A DNA stretch of 64,000 nucleotides from Dickeya oryzae (lineage in GTDB: Bacteria > Pseudomonadota > Gammaproteobacteria > Enterobacterales > Enterobacteriaceae): positions 403,298-467,297 of the forward strand of contig NZ_ML762920.1 of NCBI RefSeq assembly GCF_009372235.1. Direction: 5' to 3'. A program made the translations under genes and the position numbers. Below, in pieces: positions 28,167 to 36,067 of this stretch. Every line of letters starts with the position of its first letter. Position 1 is the stretch's first letter. The notes below the pieces were generated by a model. That model was not told the DNA's origin. It saw nothing but the letters and a program-made list of their open reading frames with translations, and searched no databases.

Positions 28167-31100
28167 ATGCCTGAACAATATCGCTATACCTTGCCTGGCA
28201 AAGCGGGCGAACAACGCCTGCTGGGTCAGCTTACCGGTGCCGCCTGCGCCGTCGAATGTGCAGAAATCGTTGAACGCCACACCGGACTGGTGGTGCTGAT
28301 TACGCCCGACATGCAAAATGCTCTGCGCTTGCGCGACGAAATTCAGCAATTTACCGGCCACCCGGTCATGACGCTGCCGGATTGGGAAACCCTGCCCTAC
28401 GACAGCTTCTCGCCCCACCAGGAAATTGTCTCCGCCCGTCTATCTACGCTTTACCAGCTTCCCTCGCTGACACGCGGCGTGTTGATCTTGCCGGTCAATA
28501 CCCTGATGCAGAAAGTGTGTCCGCACGCGTTCCTGCACGGCCATGCGTTGATGCTGAAAAAAGGCCAGCGCCTGTCTCGTGACCGGCTGCGCAGCCAGTT
28601 GGAACAGGCCGGTTATCGTAGCGTCGATCAGGTGATGGAGCATGGCGAATTCGCTACCCGTGGCGCGTTGCTTGACCTGTTCCCGATGGGGAGCGAAGAG
28701 CCGTTTCGTATTGATTTCTTTGATGACGAGATAGACAGCCTGCGACTGTTCGACGCCGATACCCAACGAACCCTGAATGAAGTCGAGCAGATTCATTTGT
28801 TGCCAGCGCGGGAATTCCCTACGGACAAAAACGCCATTGAGCTATTTCGCAGCCAGTGGCGCGAGCAGTTTGAGGTCAGGCGCGACGCCGAGCACATCTA
28901 TCAGCAGGTGAGTAAAGGTACCCTGCTCGCCGGGATCGAATACTGGCAACCGCTGTTTTTCGACCAGCCGCTGCCCGCGCTGTTCAGTTATCTGCCAGAG
29001 GGTACGCTGCTGGTCAATACCGGCGATATCCAGCAAGGTGCCGAGCGTTTCTGGCAGGATGTTCAGCAACGTCATGACAGCCGCCGCGTCGACCCGATGC
29101 GCCCACTGTTATCGCCGGATGCACTGTGGCTACCGGTTGATGCGCTGTTCGCCGAGCTCAAGCAGTTTCCACGCGTACAGCTTCGCGGCGATACGCTGCC
29201 GGACAAAGCCGCCAACCTGAATCTGGGCTACCAGCCGCTGCCGGACCTGGCAGTTCAGCATCAGAATAAATCGCCGTTGGATGCGCTACGCCGTTTCGTG
29301 GAGCAGTTTAACGGGCAGGTGGTGTTTTCGGTGGAGAGCGAAGGCCGCCGGGAAACCTTGCAAGAGTTACTGTCTCGCATCAAGTTATCGCCAACGCCGG
29401 TAAAACGTCTTGAACAGCTGGCATCCCCAGGGTGTTACCTGATGATAGGAGCCAGCGAACACGGCTTTATTGACACTCTGCGCCAGCGCGCGCTGATCTG
29501 CGAAAGCGACCTGCTGGGTGAGCGCGTCAGTCGTCGGCGTCAGGACAGCCGCCGTACCATCAATACCGATACGTTGATTCGCAATCTGGCGGAACTGCGC
29601 CCAGGTCAACCGGTGGTGCACCTTGAGCACGGCGTTGGCCGTTACGCCGGGCTGACCACGCTGGAAGCAGGCGGCATCAAGGCGGAATACCTGATTCTGC
29701 ACTACGCCGGTGAAGACAAGCTGTACGTGCCGGTCTCCTCGTTGCACCTGATCAGCCGCTACGCCGGTGGCGCGGAAGAAAGCGCGCCACTGCACAAACT
29801 GGGCGGGGACGCCTGGACACGAGCGCGGCAGAAAGCGGCAGAGAAAGTGCGCGATGTGGCCGCCGAACTGCTGGATGTGTATGCCCAGCGCGCGGCGCAC
29901 ACCGGCTTCGCGTTCAAACACGATCGCGAACAGTACCAATTGTTCTGTCAGGGCTTTCCGTTTGATACCACCCCGGATCAGGCGCAGGCCATCAACGCCG
30001 TGCTGAGTGACATGTGCCGCCCGCTGGCGATGGACCGACTGGTGTGCGGTGATGTCGGCTTCGGCAAAACCGAAGTGGCGATGCGCGCCGCGTTCCTGGC
30101 AGTGGAAAACCATAAGCAGGTGGCGGTACTGGTGCCGACTACCTTGCTGGCGCAGCAGCACTTCGACAATTTCCGAGACCGTTTCGCCAACTGGCCGGTG
30201 CGCATTGAAATGCTGTCGCGCTTTCGCAGCCAGAAAGAACAGACACAGGTACTGGAACAAACCCAGGAAGGTAAAGTGGATATCCTGATCGGTACCCACA
30301 AATTACTGCAAAGCGATGTCCGCTGGCGGGATTTGGGGTTATTGATCGTCGATGAAGAACACCGCTTCGGCGTGCGCCACAAAGAGCGCATTAAAGCGAT
30401 GCGCGCCAATGTGGATATCCTGACCCTCACCGCCACGCCGATTCCGCGCACCCTGAATATGGCAATGAGCGGCATCCGTGATTTGTCGATCATCGCCACA
30501 CCGCCCGCTCGTCGTCTGGCGGTGAAAACCTTTGTGCGTGAGTACGACAATCTGGTGGTGCGCGAGGCGATGCTGCGTGAAATTCTGCGCGGCGGGCAGG
30601 TGTATTACCTCTACAACGACGTGGAAAACATCGAAAAAGCCGCCCAGCGGCTCAGCGAACTGGTGCCGGAAGCGCGTATCGCCATCGGTCATGGGCAGAT
30701 GCGCGAACGCGACCTGGAGCGGGTGATGAACGATTTCCATCATCAGCGTTTCAATGTGCTGGTGTGTACCACCATCATTGAAACCGGGATCGACATCCCC
30801 AGTGCCAATACCATCATCATTGAGCGTGCTGACCATTTCGGCCTGGCACAGTTGCATCAGTTACGTGGCCGCGTTGGTCGTTCACACCATCAGGCTTACG
30901 CTTACCTGCTGACTCCCAATCCTAAAGCGATGAGCAGTGATGCCCACAAGCGGCTGGAGGCTATCGCGTCGCTGGAAGATTTGGGGGCCGGTTTTGCCCT
31001 TGCCACCCACGACCTGGAAATCCGCGGTGCAGGGGAATTGCTGGGTGAAGACCAGAGCGGCCAGATGGAAAGCGTTGGTTTCTCGCTGTACATGGAGTTA

Positions 31101-31616
31101 CTGGAAAGCGCAGTAGAATCACTCAAAGCGGGGCGAGAACCGTCGCTCGACGACCTGCTCAGCAGTCAGACCGACGTAGAATTGCGCCTGCCTGCACTGT
31201 TACCAGACGACTTCATTCCTGACGTCAATACCCGTTTGTCGTTCTATAAACGCATCGCCAGCGCCAAAAACGATAACGAACTGGATGACCTGAAAGCGGA
31301 ACTGATCGACCGTTTCGGCACCTTGCCGGACGCCGCCCGCCACTTGCTACAGGTCGCGGCATTGCGCCAGCAGGCGCAGGCGCTCGGCATCAAACGCATA
31401 GAAGGCAATGACAAAGGCGGGTTCATCGAATTCAGCCAGCACAATCGCGTCGACCCGACGCATCTTATCGGCCTGTTACAACGTGACCCGAAAGTGTATC
31501 GACTGGATGGCCCGACCCGGTTGAAATTCATTAACGATCTGGGCGGATACCCGAAACGACTGACGTTTATCACTCAACTGCTGGAGGAGATGGCGCAGCA
31601 TACGTGCGCTGCCTGA
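28167..31616 (+). CDS. mfd: Transcription-repair coupling factor Mfd
   Basis: This roughly 1149-residue helicase-like translocase removes RNA polymerase stalled at DNA lesions and recruits UvrA. An N-terminal UvrB-like region (DWETLPYDSFSPHQEIVSARL) is followed by the RNA polymerase interaction domain (QPVVHLEHGVGRYAGL), helicase motifs I (GDVGFGKTEVAMRAAF), II (IVDEEHRFG), III (LTATPIPRTL) and VI (HQLRGRVGRSHHQAYAYLL), and a C-terminal TRCF domain (LPDDFIPDVNTRLSFYKRI). There are two adjacent ATGs (28164 and 28167); the second fits the E. coli start MPEQYRYTLP. It diverges from lolC. Confidence 0.96.
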   Translation: MPEQYRYTLPGKAGEQRLLGQLTGAACAVECAEIVERHTGLVVLITPDMQNALRLRDEIQQFTGHPVMTLPDWETLPYDSFSPHQEIVSARLSTLYQLPSLTRGVLILPVNTLMQKVCPHAFLHGHALMLKKGQRLSRDRLRSQLEQAGYRSVDQVMEHGEFATRGALLDLFPMGSEEPFRIDFFDDEIDSLRLFDADTQRTLNEVEQIHLLPAREFPTDKNAIELFRSQWREQFEVRRDAEHIYQQVSKGTLLAGIEYWQPLFFDQPLPALFSYLPEGTLLVNTGDIQQGAERFWQDVQQRHDSRRVDPMRPLLSPDALWLPVDALFAELKQFPRVQLRGDTLPDKAANLNLGYQPLPDLAVQHQNKSPLDALRRFVEQFNGQVVFSVESEGRRETLQELLSRIKLSPTPVKRLEQLASPGCYLMIGASEHGFIDTLRQRALICESDLLGERVSRRRQDSRRTINTDTLIRNLAELRPGQPVVHLEHGVGRYAGLTTLEAGGIKAEYLILHYAGEDKLYVPVSSLHLISRYAGGAEESAPLHKLGGDAWTRARQKAAEKVRDVAAELLDVYAQRAAHTGFAFKHDREQYQLFCQGFPFDTTPDQAQAINAVLSDMCRPLAMDRLVCGDVGFGKTEVAMRAAFLAVENHKQVAVLVPTTLLAQQHFDNFRDRFANWPVRIEMLSRFRSQKEQTQVLEQTQEGKVDILIGTHKLLQSDVRWRDLGLLIVDEEHRFGVRHKERIKAMRANVDILTLTATPIPRTLNMAMSGIRDLSIIATPPARRLAVKTFVREYDNLVVREAMLREILRGGQVYYLYNDVENIEKAAQRLSELVPEARIAIGHGQMRERDLERVMNDFHHQRFNVLVCTTIIETGIDIPSANTIIIERADHFGLAQLHQLRGRVGRSHHQAYAYLLTPNPKAMSSDAHKRLEAIASLEDLGAGFALATHDLEIRGAGELLGEDQSGQMESVGFSLYMELLESAVESLKAGREPSLDDLLSSQTDVELRLPALLPDDFIPDVNTRLSFYKRIASAKNDNELDDLKAELIDRFGTLPDAARHLLQVAALRQQAQALGIKRIEGNDKGGFIEFSQHNRVDPTHLIGLLQRDPKVYRLDGPTRLKFINDLGGYPKRLTFITQLLEEMAQHTCAA

Positions 31617-31625
31617 TGATGTTGC

Positions 31626-31915
31626 TATAAACCTAAATCATTCGGGTTGCAGCACAAAACGCATTGCGTGTTGAACCGCGCAATGCGTTGCCCCGTAGGG
31701 CGAGGCCCATTGATAGGCTGGGTAAAAAAGCCAGCGCACCAGCAACGTGAAGTATCGCGGGTATAAATGAATTGATGACTTTTCTGAACTAATTGTTGTG
31801 GCCCGACTAAAATCAAAGGAATAATCGCCGATATATATCCAGAATATTCAGGTTGCAGGACAACGTGTATTACCTTTTGCGTACACCGCGTTGGCCCATC
31901 AGGGCAAGTCCACGG
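31626..31915 (+). repeat. Imperfect direct repeat, about 85-95 bp, two copies after mfd
   Basis: Copy 1 (about 31626-31715) starts with TATAAACC-TAAATCATTC-GGGTTGCAG and copy 2 (about 31832-31915) with TATATATCC-AGAATATTC-AGGTTGCAGG. Both continue through CACCGCG/AACCGCG...GTTG-CCC...AGGGC-AG-CC. Copy 1 contains an 11-bp inverted repeat, AACGCATTGCG / CGCAATGCGTT (31658-31689, 10-base loop), that could serve mfd as a terminator although no T-run follows. The rest of the 375-base gap holds no gene. Confidence 0.65.
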
Positions 31916-31991
31916 ATGAACGGGTTATCCCTGCAATAGTAACGATGATGGATATAGAACAACGATAAGGTCGGATCAAGGGCCACAACCA

Positions 31992-33524
31992 ATGAATAAA
32001 CTAATCGCTTTTCTGACTTTTTTAGCGATGTTCGCCGTGGGCTTATGGGTAATTTATTATCAGGACTACCGTACTAACCGTCAGGGCGCGTATGACAATG
32101 CGCAACGAGCGGTCAGGAATATTGAAGACATTCTCAATGAAGCTAAAGACGCGGTAGAGGAAAGCAAACCGCTACTGGCCTACCCTTGCACGCCTGACGT
32201 CATCCGGCAATTGAATATGACGGCAGCCCTTGGCAGCCACCTGCGCACGGTCAGCTTGATCAAAAACGACGTGGTGTACTGCTCATCCTTGTATGGCGTG
32301 GATAACCGCCCCGCCGCACTGGAGCGTTTCCATATGCGGGAATTGGCACTGCTGGCCGGTAACTCCGTCACACCGGACAGAACCCTGATTATGTACCTCG
32401 GTAACACCCCATCCGGCAGTGTGGGGGTAGCCATTCACGGTCAACACCTGACGAGTGTGCTCGATTTGCTGAGTAAACGACGAGACCTTTATTTATCCGT
32501 CGGCAATACCTGGATATCCCGCGAGAATAAAGTATCAACACTTACCCCAGACGCTCTACATAATTTTGTTATTACCCCCTCCAGCCACTATCATTTCGCT
32601 ATTCTGTTTCCAAGTAACGATAAATATTCTATTGCCGATTTCTGGAATCAGGAAAAAATGACTTTTCTGGTGGTGTTTTTTATTGCGCTGGGTTCCGGTG
32701 TGCTGGCCTATAAATATTCGACACGCTTTAACTCGCCTTATGACGGTATTCGACGCGCCATCGAAAATCAGGAAGTGTTGCCTTATTACCAACCGGTTAT
32801 CGCGAATGAATCACGGGAAATCTACGGTGTGGAAGTGCTGGCGCGCTGGCACCATCCGAAAAGCGGGTTTATTTCCCCCGATGTTTTCATTCCGCTGTGC
32901 GAACAAAGTGGGCTGATTATCCCACTGACGCGGACACTCATGAGTAGCGTGGTGCGCGATTTGACGCCGTACCTGGACTCGCTGCCAGACAATTTACACA
33001 TTGCGATCAACATCAGCGCTCAGCACTGCCAGTCCGACGATTTTATTACTGACTGCAAGAATTTCATCACCGCTTTCGGCGATAAAAACGTGCATTTGAT
33101 GATTGAAATTACTGAACGGGAAAAAGTCGACATTACACCGGACACCATCGCATTCTTCAAAAAACTCAGTGATGCCGGTGTCTTGATCGCACTGGATGAT
33201 TTCGGTACCGGTTATTCGAATTTTGACTATCTCAGAAAATTGCACGTCAACGTCATCAAAATCGACCAGTCGTTTGTCAGCATGATCGACGAAAACGATC
33301 CGCAATCCAGCACGCTGGTGAACTGTGTTATCGACCTGGCGCAGCAAATGAAACTGATGACGATCGCCGAAGGGGTGGAAACCGAATATCAGGCCGAATT
33401 CTTATCCCGTAAGCAGATCAACTTCATGCAGGGGTATTTCTTCTCCAGACCCTTGCCGTTTGATGAACTGGCACGTACCTGGCTGACTCAAACACAGAGC
33501 GTCGATGGCGAGCAGAATCCCTGA
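31992..33524 (+). CDS. Membrane c-di-GMP phosphodiesterase with periplasmic CSS sensor and EAL domain
   Basis: This 510-residue protein has membrane segments at about 4-22 and 224-240 that bracket a periplasmic CSS-motif domain (VVYCSS, Cys97; another Cys at 66 for the redox disulphide). A cytoplasmic EAL domain (about 250-500) follows. The catalytic set looks complete: EVLARW (Glu281), INISAQ, EITERE, DDFGTGYSNFDYL, IKIDQSFV, AEGVETE and MQGYFFSRP. The closest E. coli type is the PdeB/PdeC (YlaB/YjcC) group, where thiol state controls activity. It should hydrolyse c-di-GMP to pGpG in response to the periplasmic redox state. It is monocistronic between mfd and yegD. Which pde paralogue it matches cannot be settled here. 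Confidence 0.88.
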   Translation: MNKLIAFLTFLAMFAVGLWVIYYQDYRTNRQGAYDNAQRAVRNIEDILNEAKDAVEESKPLLAYPCTPDVIRQLNMTAALGSHLRTVSLIKNDVVYCSSLYGVDNRPAALERFHMRELALLAGNSVTPDRTLIMYLGNTPSGSVGVAIHGQHLTSVLDLLSKRRDLYLSVGNTWISRENKVSTLTPDALHNFVITPSSHYHFAILFPSNDKYSIADFWNQEKMTFLVVFFIALGSGVLAYKYSTRFNSPYDGIRRAIENQEVLPYYQPVIANESREIYGVEVLARWHHPKSGFISPDVFIPLCEQSGLIIPLTRTLMSSVVRDLTPYLDSLPDNLHIAINISAQHCQSDDFITDCKNFITAFGDKNVHLMIEITEREKVDITPDTIAFFKKLSDAGVLIALDDFGTGYSNFDYLRKLHVNVIKIDQSFVSMIDENDPQSSTLVNCVIDLAQQMKLMTIAEGVETEYQAEFLSRKQINFMQGYFFSRPLPFDELARTWLTQTQSVDGEQNP

Positions 33525-33617
33525 CAACACACGATTTTTATCCTCCGCGTCTCTTTACAAGCCCCGGAGCAAGCGGTAAATTCCCGCCCCTTCTCTACTG
33601 GCATGGGGATGACAATC

Positions 33618-34967
33618 ATGTTTGTCGGCTTTGACTACGGAACAGCCAACTGTTCGCTGGCTGTCATGGAACACGAAACACCACGGTTGTTGCAACTGGA
33701 GCAACAAGCGCCTTATTTACAATCTATGTTGTGCGCGCCCAGTCGCGAAGCGGTGAGTGAGTGGCTGTGGCGACATCATCAGGTCGCAGCCGAGGGAGAA
33801 AACGCCCGGCAACTGCAACGCGCCATCAGCCACAATCGCGAAGAGGATATTCGTGTCCAACCCGATAGCGTCAGATTCGGGCTGGACGCACTGGCGCACT
33901 ACATGGATGACCCGCAAGACACCTGGTTTGTTAAATCACCCAAGTCGTTTCTCGGCGCAACCGGATTAAAACCACAGCAGATAGCGCTGTTCGAAGATCT
34001 GGTCTGCGCCATGATGCTGCATATTCGTCGTCAGGCCGAGCAACAGCTTGACCAGCCGATTGAACAGGCGGTCATCGGGCGGCCCATCAACTTTCAGGGG
34101 ATGGGGGGCGAAGAGTCCAACCGCCAGGCTCAGGGTATTCTGGAGCGTGCCGCCGGGCGCGCCGGGTTCCGGCAGGTGGCGTTTCAGTTTGAGCCGGTGG
34201 CGGCTGGTCTTGATTTTGAAGCGACCCTGCAACAGGAAAAACGGGTACTGGTGGTCGACATTGGCGGCGGTACCACCGACTGTTCGATGCTACTGATGGG
34301 GCCTACGTGGCGTCATCGCCGGGAGCGTGCCGAAAGCCTGCTCGGCCACAGCGGTTGCCGGGTCGGGGGTAACGATCTGGACATTATGCTGGCATTCAGG
34401 CAGTTCTGCCCGTTGCTGGGCATGAACGGCAGCACCGAAAAAGGCACCGCCCTGCCGGTCTTGCCGTGGTGGAATGCAGTGGCTATCAACGACGTACCGG
34501 CACAGGCCGAATTCTACAGTAACGCCAGTGGCAAGCTGCTGCGTGATTTGATTCATGATGCCCGCGAACCTGATCAGGTAGCGCGCCTGCTGACCGTATG
34601 GCGTCAGCGACTCAGCTATCGGCTGGTTCGGCTGGCAGAAGAACAGAAAATTGCCTTGTCGCAGGCAGACATCTCGCAGGCCTGTCTGCCGTTTATCTCA
34701 CCCGAACTGGCAACCGACGTCAGCGTAAGCCAGCTGGAAGAGGCGATAGCACAGCCGCTGGAGCACATTAAGCGCCAGCTTATTCAGGCGCAGGAAAGCA
34801 GCCAGACGCAGCCGGACGTCATTTACCTGACTGGCGGTAGCGCCCGTTCGCCATTACTACGCACTGCCATCAGCCACTGCCTGCCCGATGTCCCGATCGA
34901 AAGCGGCGATGACTTTGGCTCTGTCACCGCCGGTCTGGCCCGCTGGGCACAGACGCTGTTTCGCTAG
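33618..34967 (+). CDS. yegD: Hsp70-family chaperone-like protein YegD
   Basis: This 449-residue actin/Hsp70-fold ATPase lacks the C-terminal substrate-binding domain of DnaK. The phosphate-1 loop FVGFDYGTANCSLAV, phosphate-2 VLVVDIGGGTTDCSMLL and adenosine motif IYLTGGSARSPLL are present, plus the YegD-specific FVKSPKSFLGATGLKPQQIALFEDLVCAMM and GCRVGGNDLDI. The start MFVGFDYG at 33618 follows GGGGA and equals E. coli YegD; the frame is open to 33603. Its cellular role is not established. It is downstream of the CSS-EAL gene with a 93-base gap, unlike its E. coli location. Confidence 0.9.
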   Translation: MFVGFDYGTANCSLAVMEHETPRLLQLEQQAPYLQSMLCAPSREAVSEWLWRHHQVAAEGENARQLQRAISHNREEDIRVQPDSVRFGLDALAHYMDDPQDTWFVKSPKSFLGATGLKPQQIALFEDLVCAMMLHIRRQAEQQLDQPIEQAVIGRPINFQGMGGEESNRQAQGILERAAGRAGFRQVAFQFEPVAAGLDFEATLQQEKRVLVVDIGGGTTDCSMLLMGPTWRHRRERAESLLGHSGCRVGGNDLDIMLAFRQFCPLLGMNGSTEKGTALPVLPWWNAVAINDVPAQAEFYSNASGKLLRDLIHDAREPDQVARLLTVWRQRLSYRLVRLAEEQKIALSQADISQACLPFISPELATDVSVSQLEEAIAQPLEHIKRQLIQAQESSQTQPDVIYLTGGSARSPLLRTAISHCLPDVPIESGDDFGSVTAGLARWAQTLFR

Positions 34968-35008
34968 TTCCGCCAGGTAAAGTAAAACCTTACACTGCCG
35001 CTGGCGAC

Positions 35009-35824
35009 TCAGGTCACCGCGGCGCTAAGGCGCTCAAACCAGTGCTGGCTGTCGTAATCGTCCGTCAGCACAATACCGAACTGTTGTTGCAGGCACGCCA
35101 GATAATCACGATGGCTACCGATAACACGCTCGCTCTTCTGGCCGTGCCGGGTGACTATCAAGCGGTTATTCGACAGGGTTAATCGCCCTTGTGCCGTTAC
35201 GCGGGTGCAAAGTGCCTTGGTGGTAAATGGCGATAATGGCGAGGTTTGATGGTAGTGCGCCATCCCGGCATAGTCCGCTAGTTGGTAAGGATGCAGCGTA
35301 AACTTGTATTGCGGTTTCCAGTCGTTATCACCCATCCGCTGCTGCAACTGATAGCCGCCCTCCACCGCCACGACCTGATAATGGGCAAACGCTTCACTCG
35401 ACACCTCACCCGACAGTGGCACCGGCACACAGAATGAATCCCCAAAGCTGATATCAGCAATGACGGACGCTTGCGGCAGCGTCACGTGTAAAAACAGATG
35501 ATCGAAGGGCTGCCCATAGTGACCGTCATCGTTCCACACCTGACCAGCCAACAGGTGTACCTCAAACCCTAACGCCTGCAGCAGCAAATAAAATCCGTAA
35601 TTAAGCTCATAGCAAAACCCGCCACGCCGGTCATCAACGATTTTTCGATAGATAGCAGACGGATTCAGGTGTATCGGTTTTCCGAACACCACATCCAGAT
35701 TTTCAAATGGAACATGCGTGAGGTGAGCAAGATGAAGGGTGCGCAGTTGTAAAGCCGGTTCTGCAGGCAGGGCGCTGACGCCAATGCGCTGCAGATAGCG
35801 TTGAACTTCCGAATTATTCAGCAT
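35009..35824 (-). CDS. Arylamine N-acetyltransferase
   Basis: This 271-residue NAT-family enzyme transfers acetyl from acetyl-CoA to arylamines or hydrazines through a Cys-His-Asp triad: cysteine in RRGGFCYELNYGF (about residue 71), histidine in PFDHLFLHV (about 108) and aspartate in VIADISFGDSF (about 124). HVPFENLDVVFGKP near the N terminus is also diagnostic. The enterobacterial member is NhoA/NatA. It is convergent with yegD, whose stop is 41 bases away. The physiological substrate is unknown; in plant-associated bacteria detoxification of aromatic amines is a guess. Confidence 0.9.
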   Translation of the reverse strand: MLNNSEVQRYLQRIGVSALPAEPALQLRTLHLAHLTHVPFENLDVVFGKPIHLNPSAIYRKIVDDRRGGFCYELNYGFYLLLQALGFEVHLLAGQVWNDDGHYGQPFDHLFLHVTLPQASVIADISFGDSFCVPVPLSGEVSSEAFAHYQVVAVEGGYQLQQRMGDNDWKPQYKFTLHPYQLADYAGMAHYHQTSPLSPFTTKALCTRVTAQGRLTLSNNRLIVTRHGQKSERVIGSHRDYLACLQQQFGIVLTDDYDSQHWFERLSAAVT

Positions 35825-35866
35825 ATGTCTTCCCGGTGCCTGAATAAAAGCCTATTCCCTTCCTGC

Positions 35867-35914
35867 TTCAGGTTGCTGGTGTATCGTCCTGCAACCTGAA
35901 TGATGTGGGGTATA
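35867..35914 (-). repeat. Partial third copy of the TTCAGGTTGCAG repeat, with inverted arms
   Basis: Minus-strand reading of 35888-35914 gives TATACCCC-ACATCATTC-AGGTTGCAGG, matching the start of the repeats at 31626 and 31832. A facing TTCAGGTTGC at 35867-35876 makes a 10-bp inverted repeat with GCAACCTGAA at 35891-35900. It sits upstream of the acetyltransferase gene. Confidence 0.65.
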
Positions 35915-36020
35915 CGCTGTAGACATCATTGGCAATGTGCTATCGATAATACCCCTTCGCTGTCTATTGATAAACGGGACTGACTATTCGACTGACAATA
36001 AAGCGATAACGGTCACGACT

Positions 36021-36050
36021 CCCTGCCGACAGAGGCGGCTGTCGGCAGGG
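36021..36050. repeat. Strong hairpin downstream of the GH31 gene
   Basis: CCCTGCCGACAG / CTGTCGGCAGGG, perfect 12-bp stem with a 6-base loop, 17 bases past the GH31 stop on that gene's strand. No T-run on either strand, so it may protect the mRNA 3' end or be a REP-like element rather than an intrinsic terminator. Confidence 0.6.
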
Positions 36051-36067
36051 GCTACCCCACGCTGCGG

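Noticed and set aside
29385-30299. 304-codon minus-strand frame
   Set aside because: Entirely opposite mfd helicase motifs; shadow frame.
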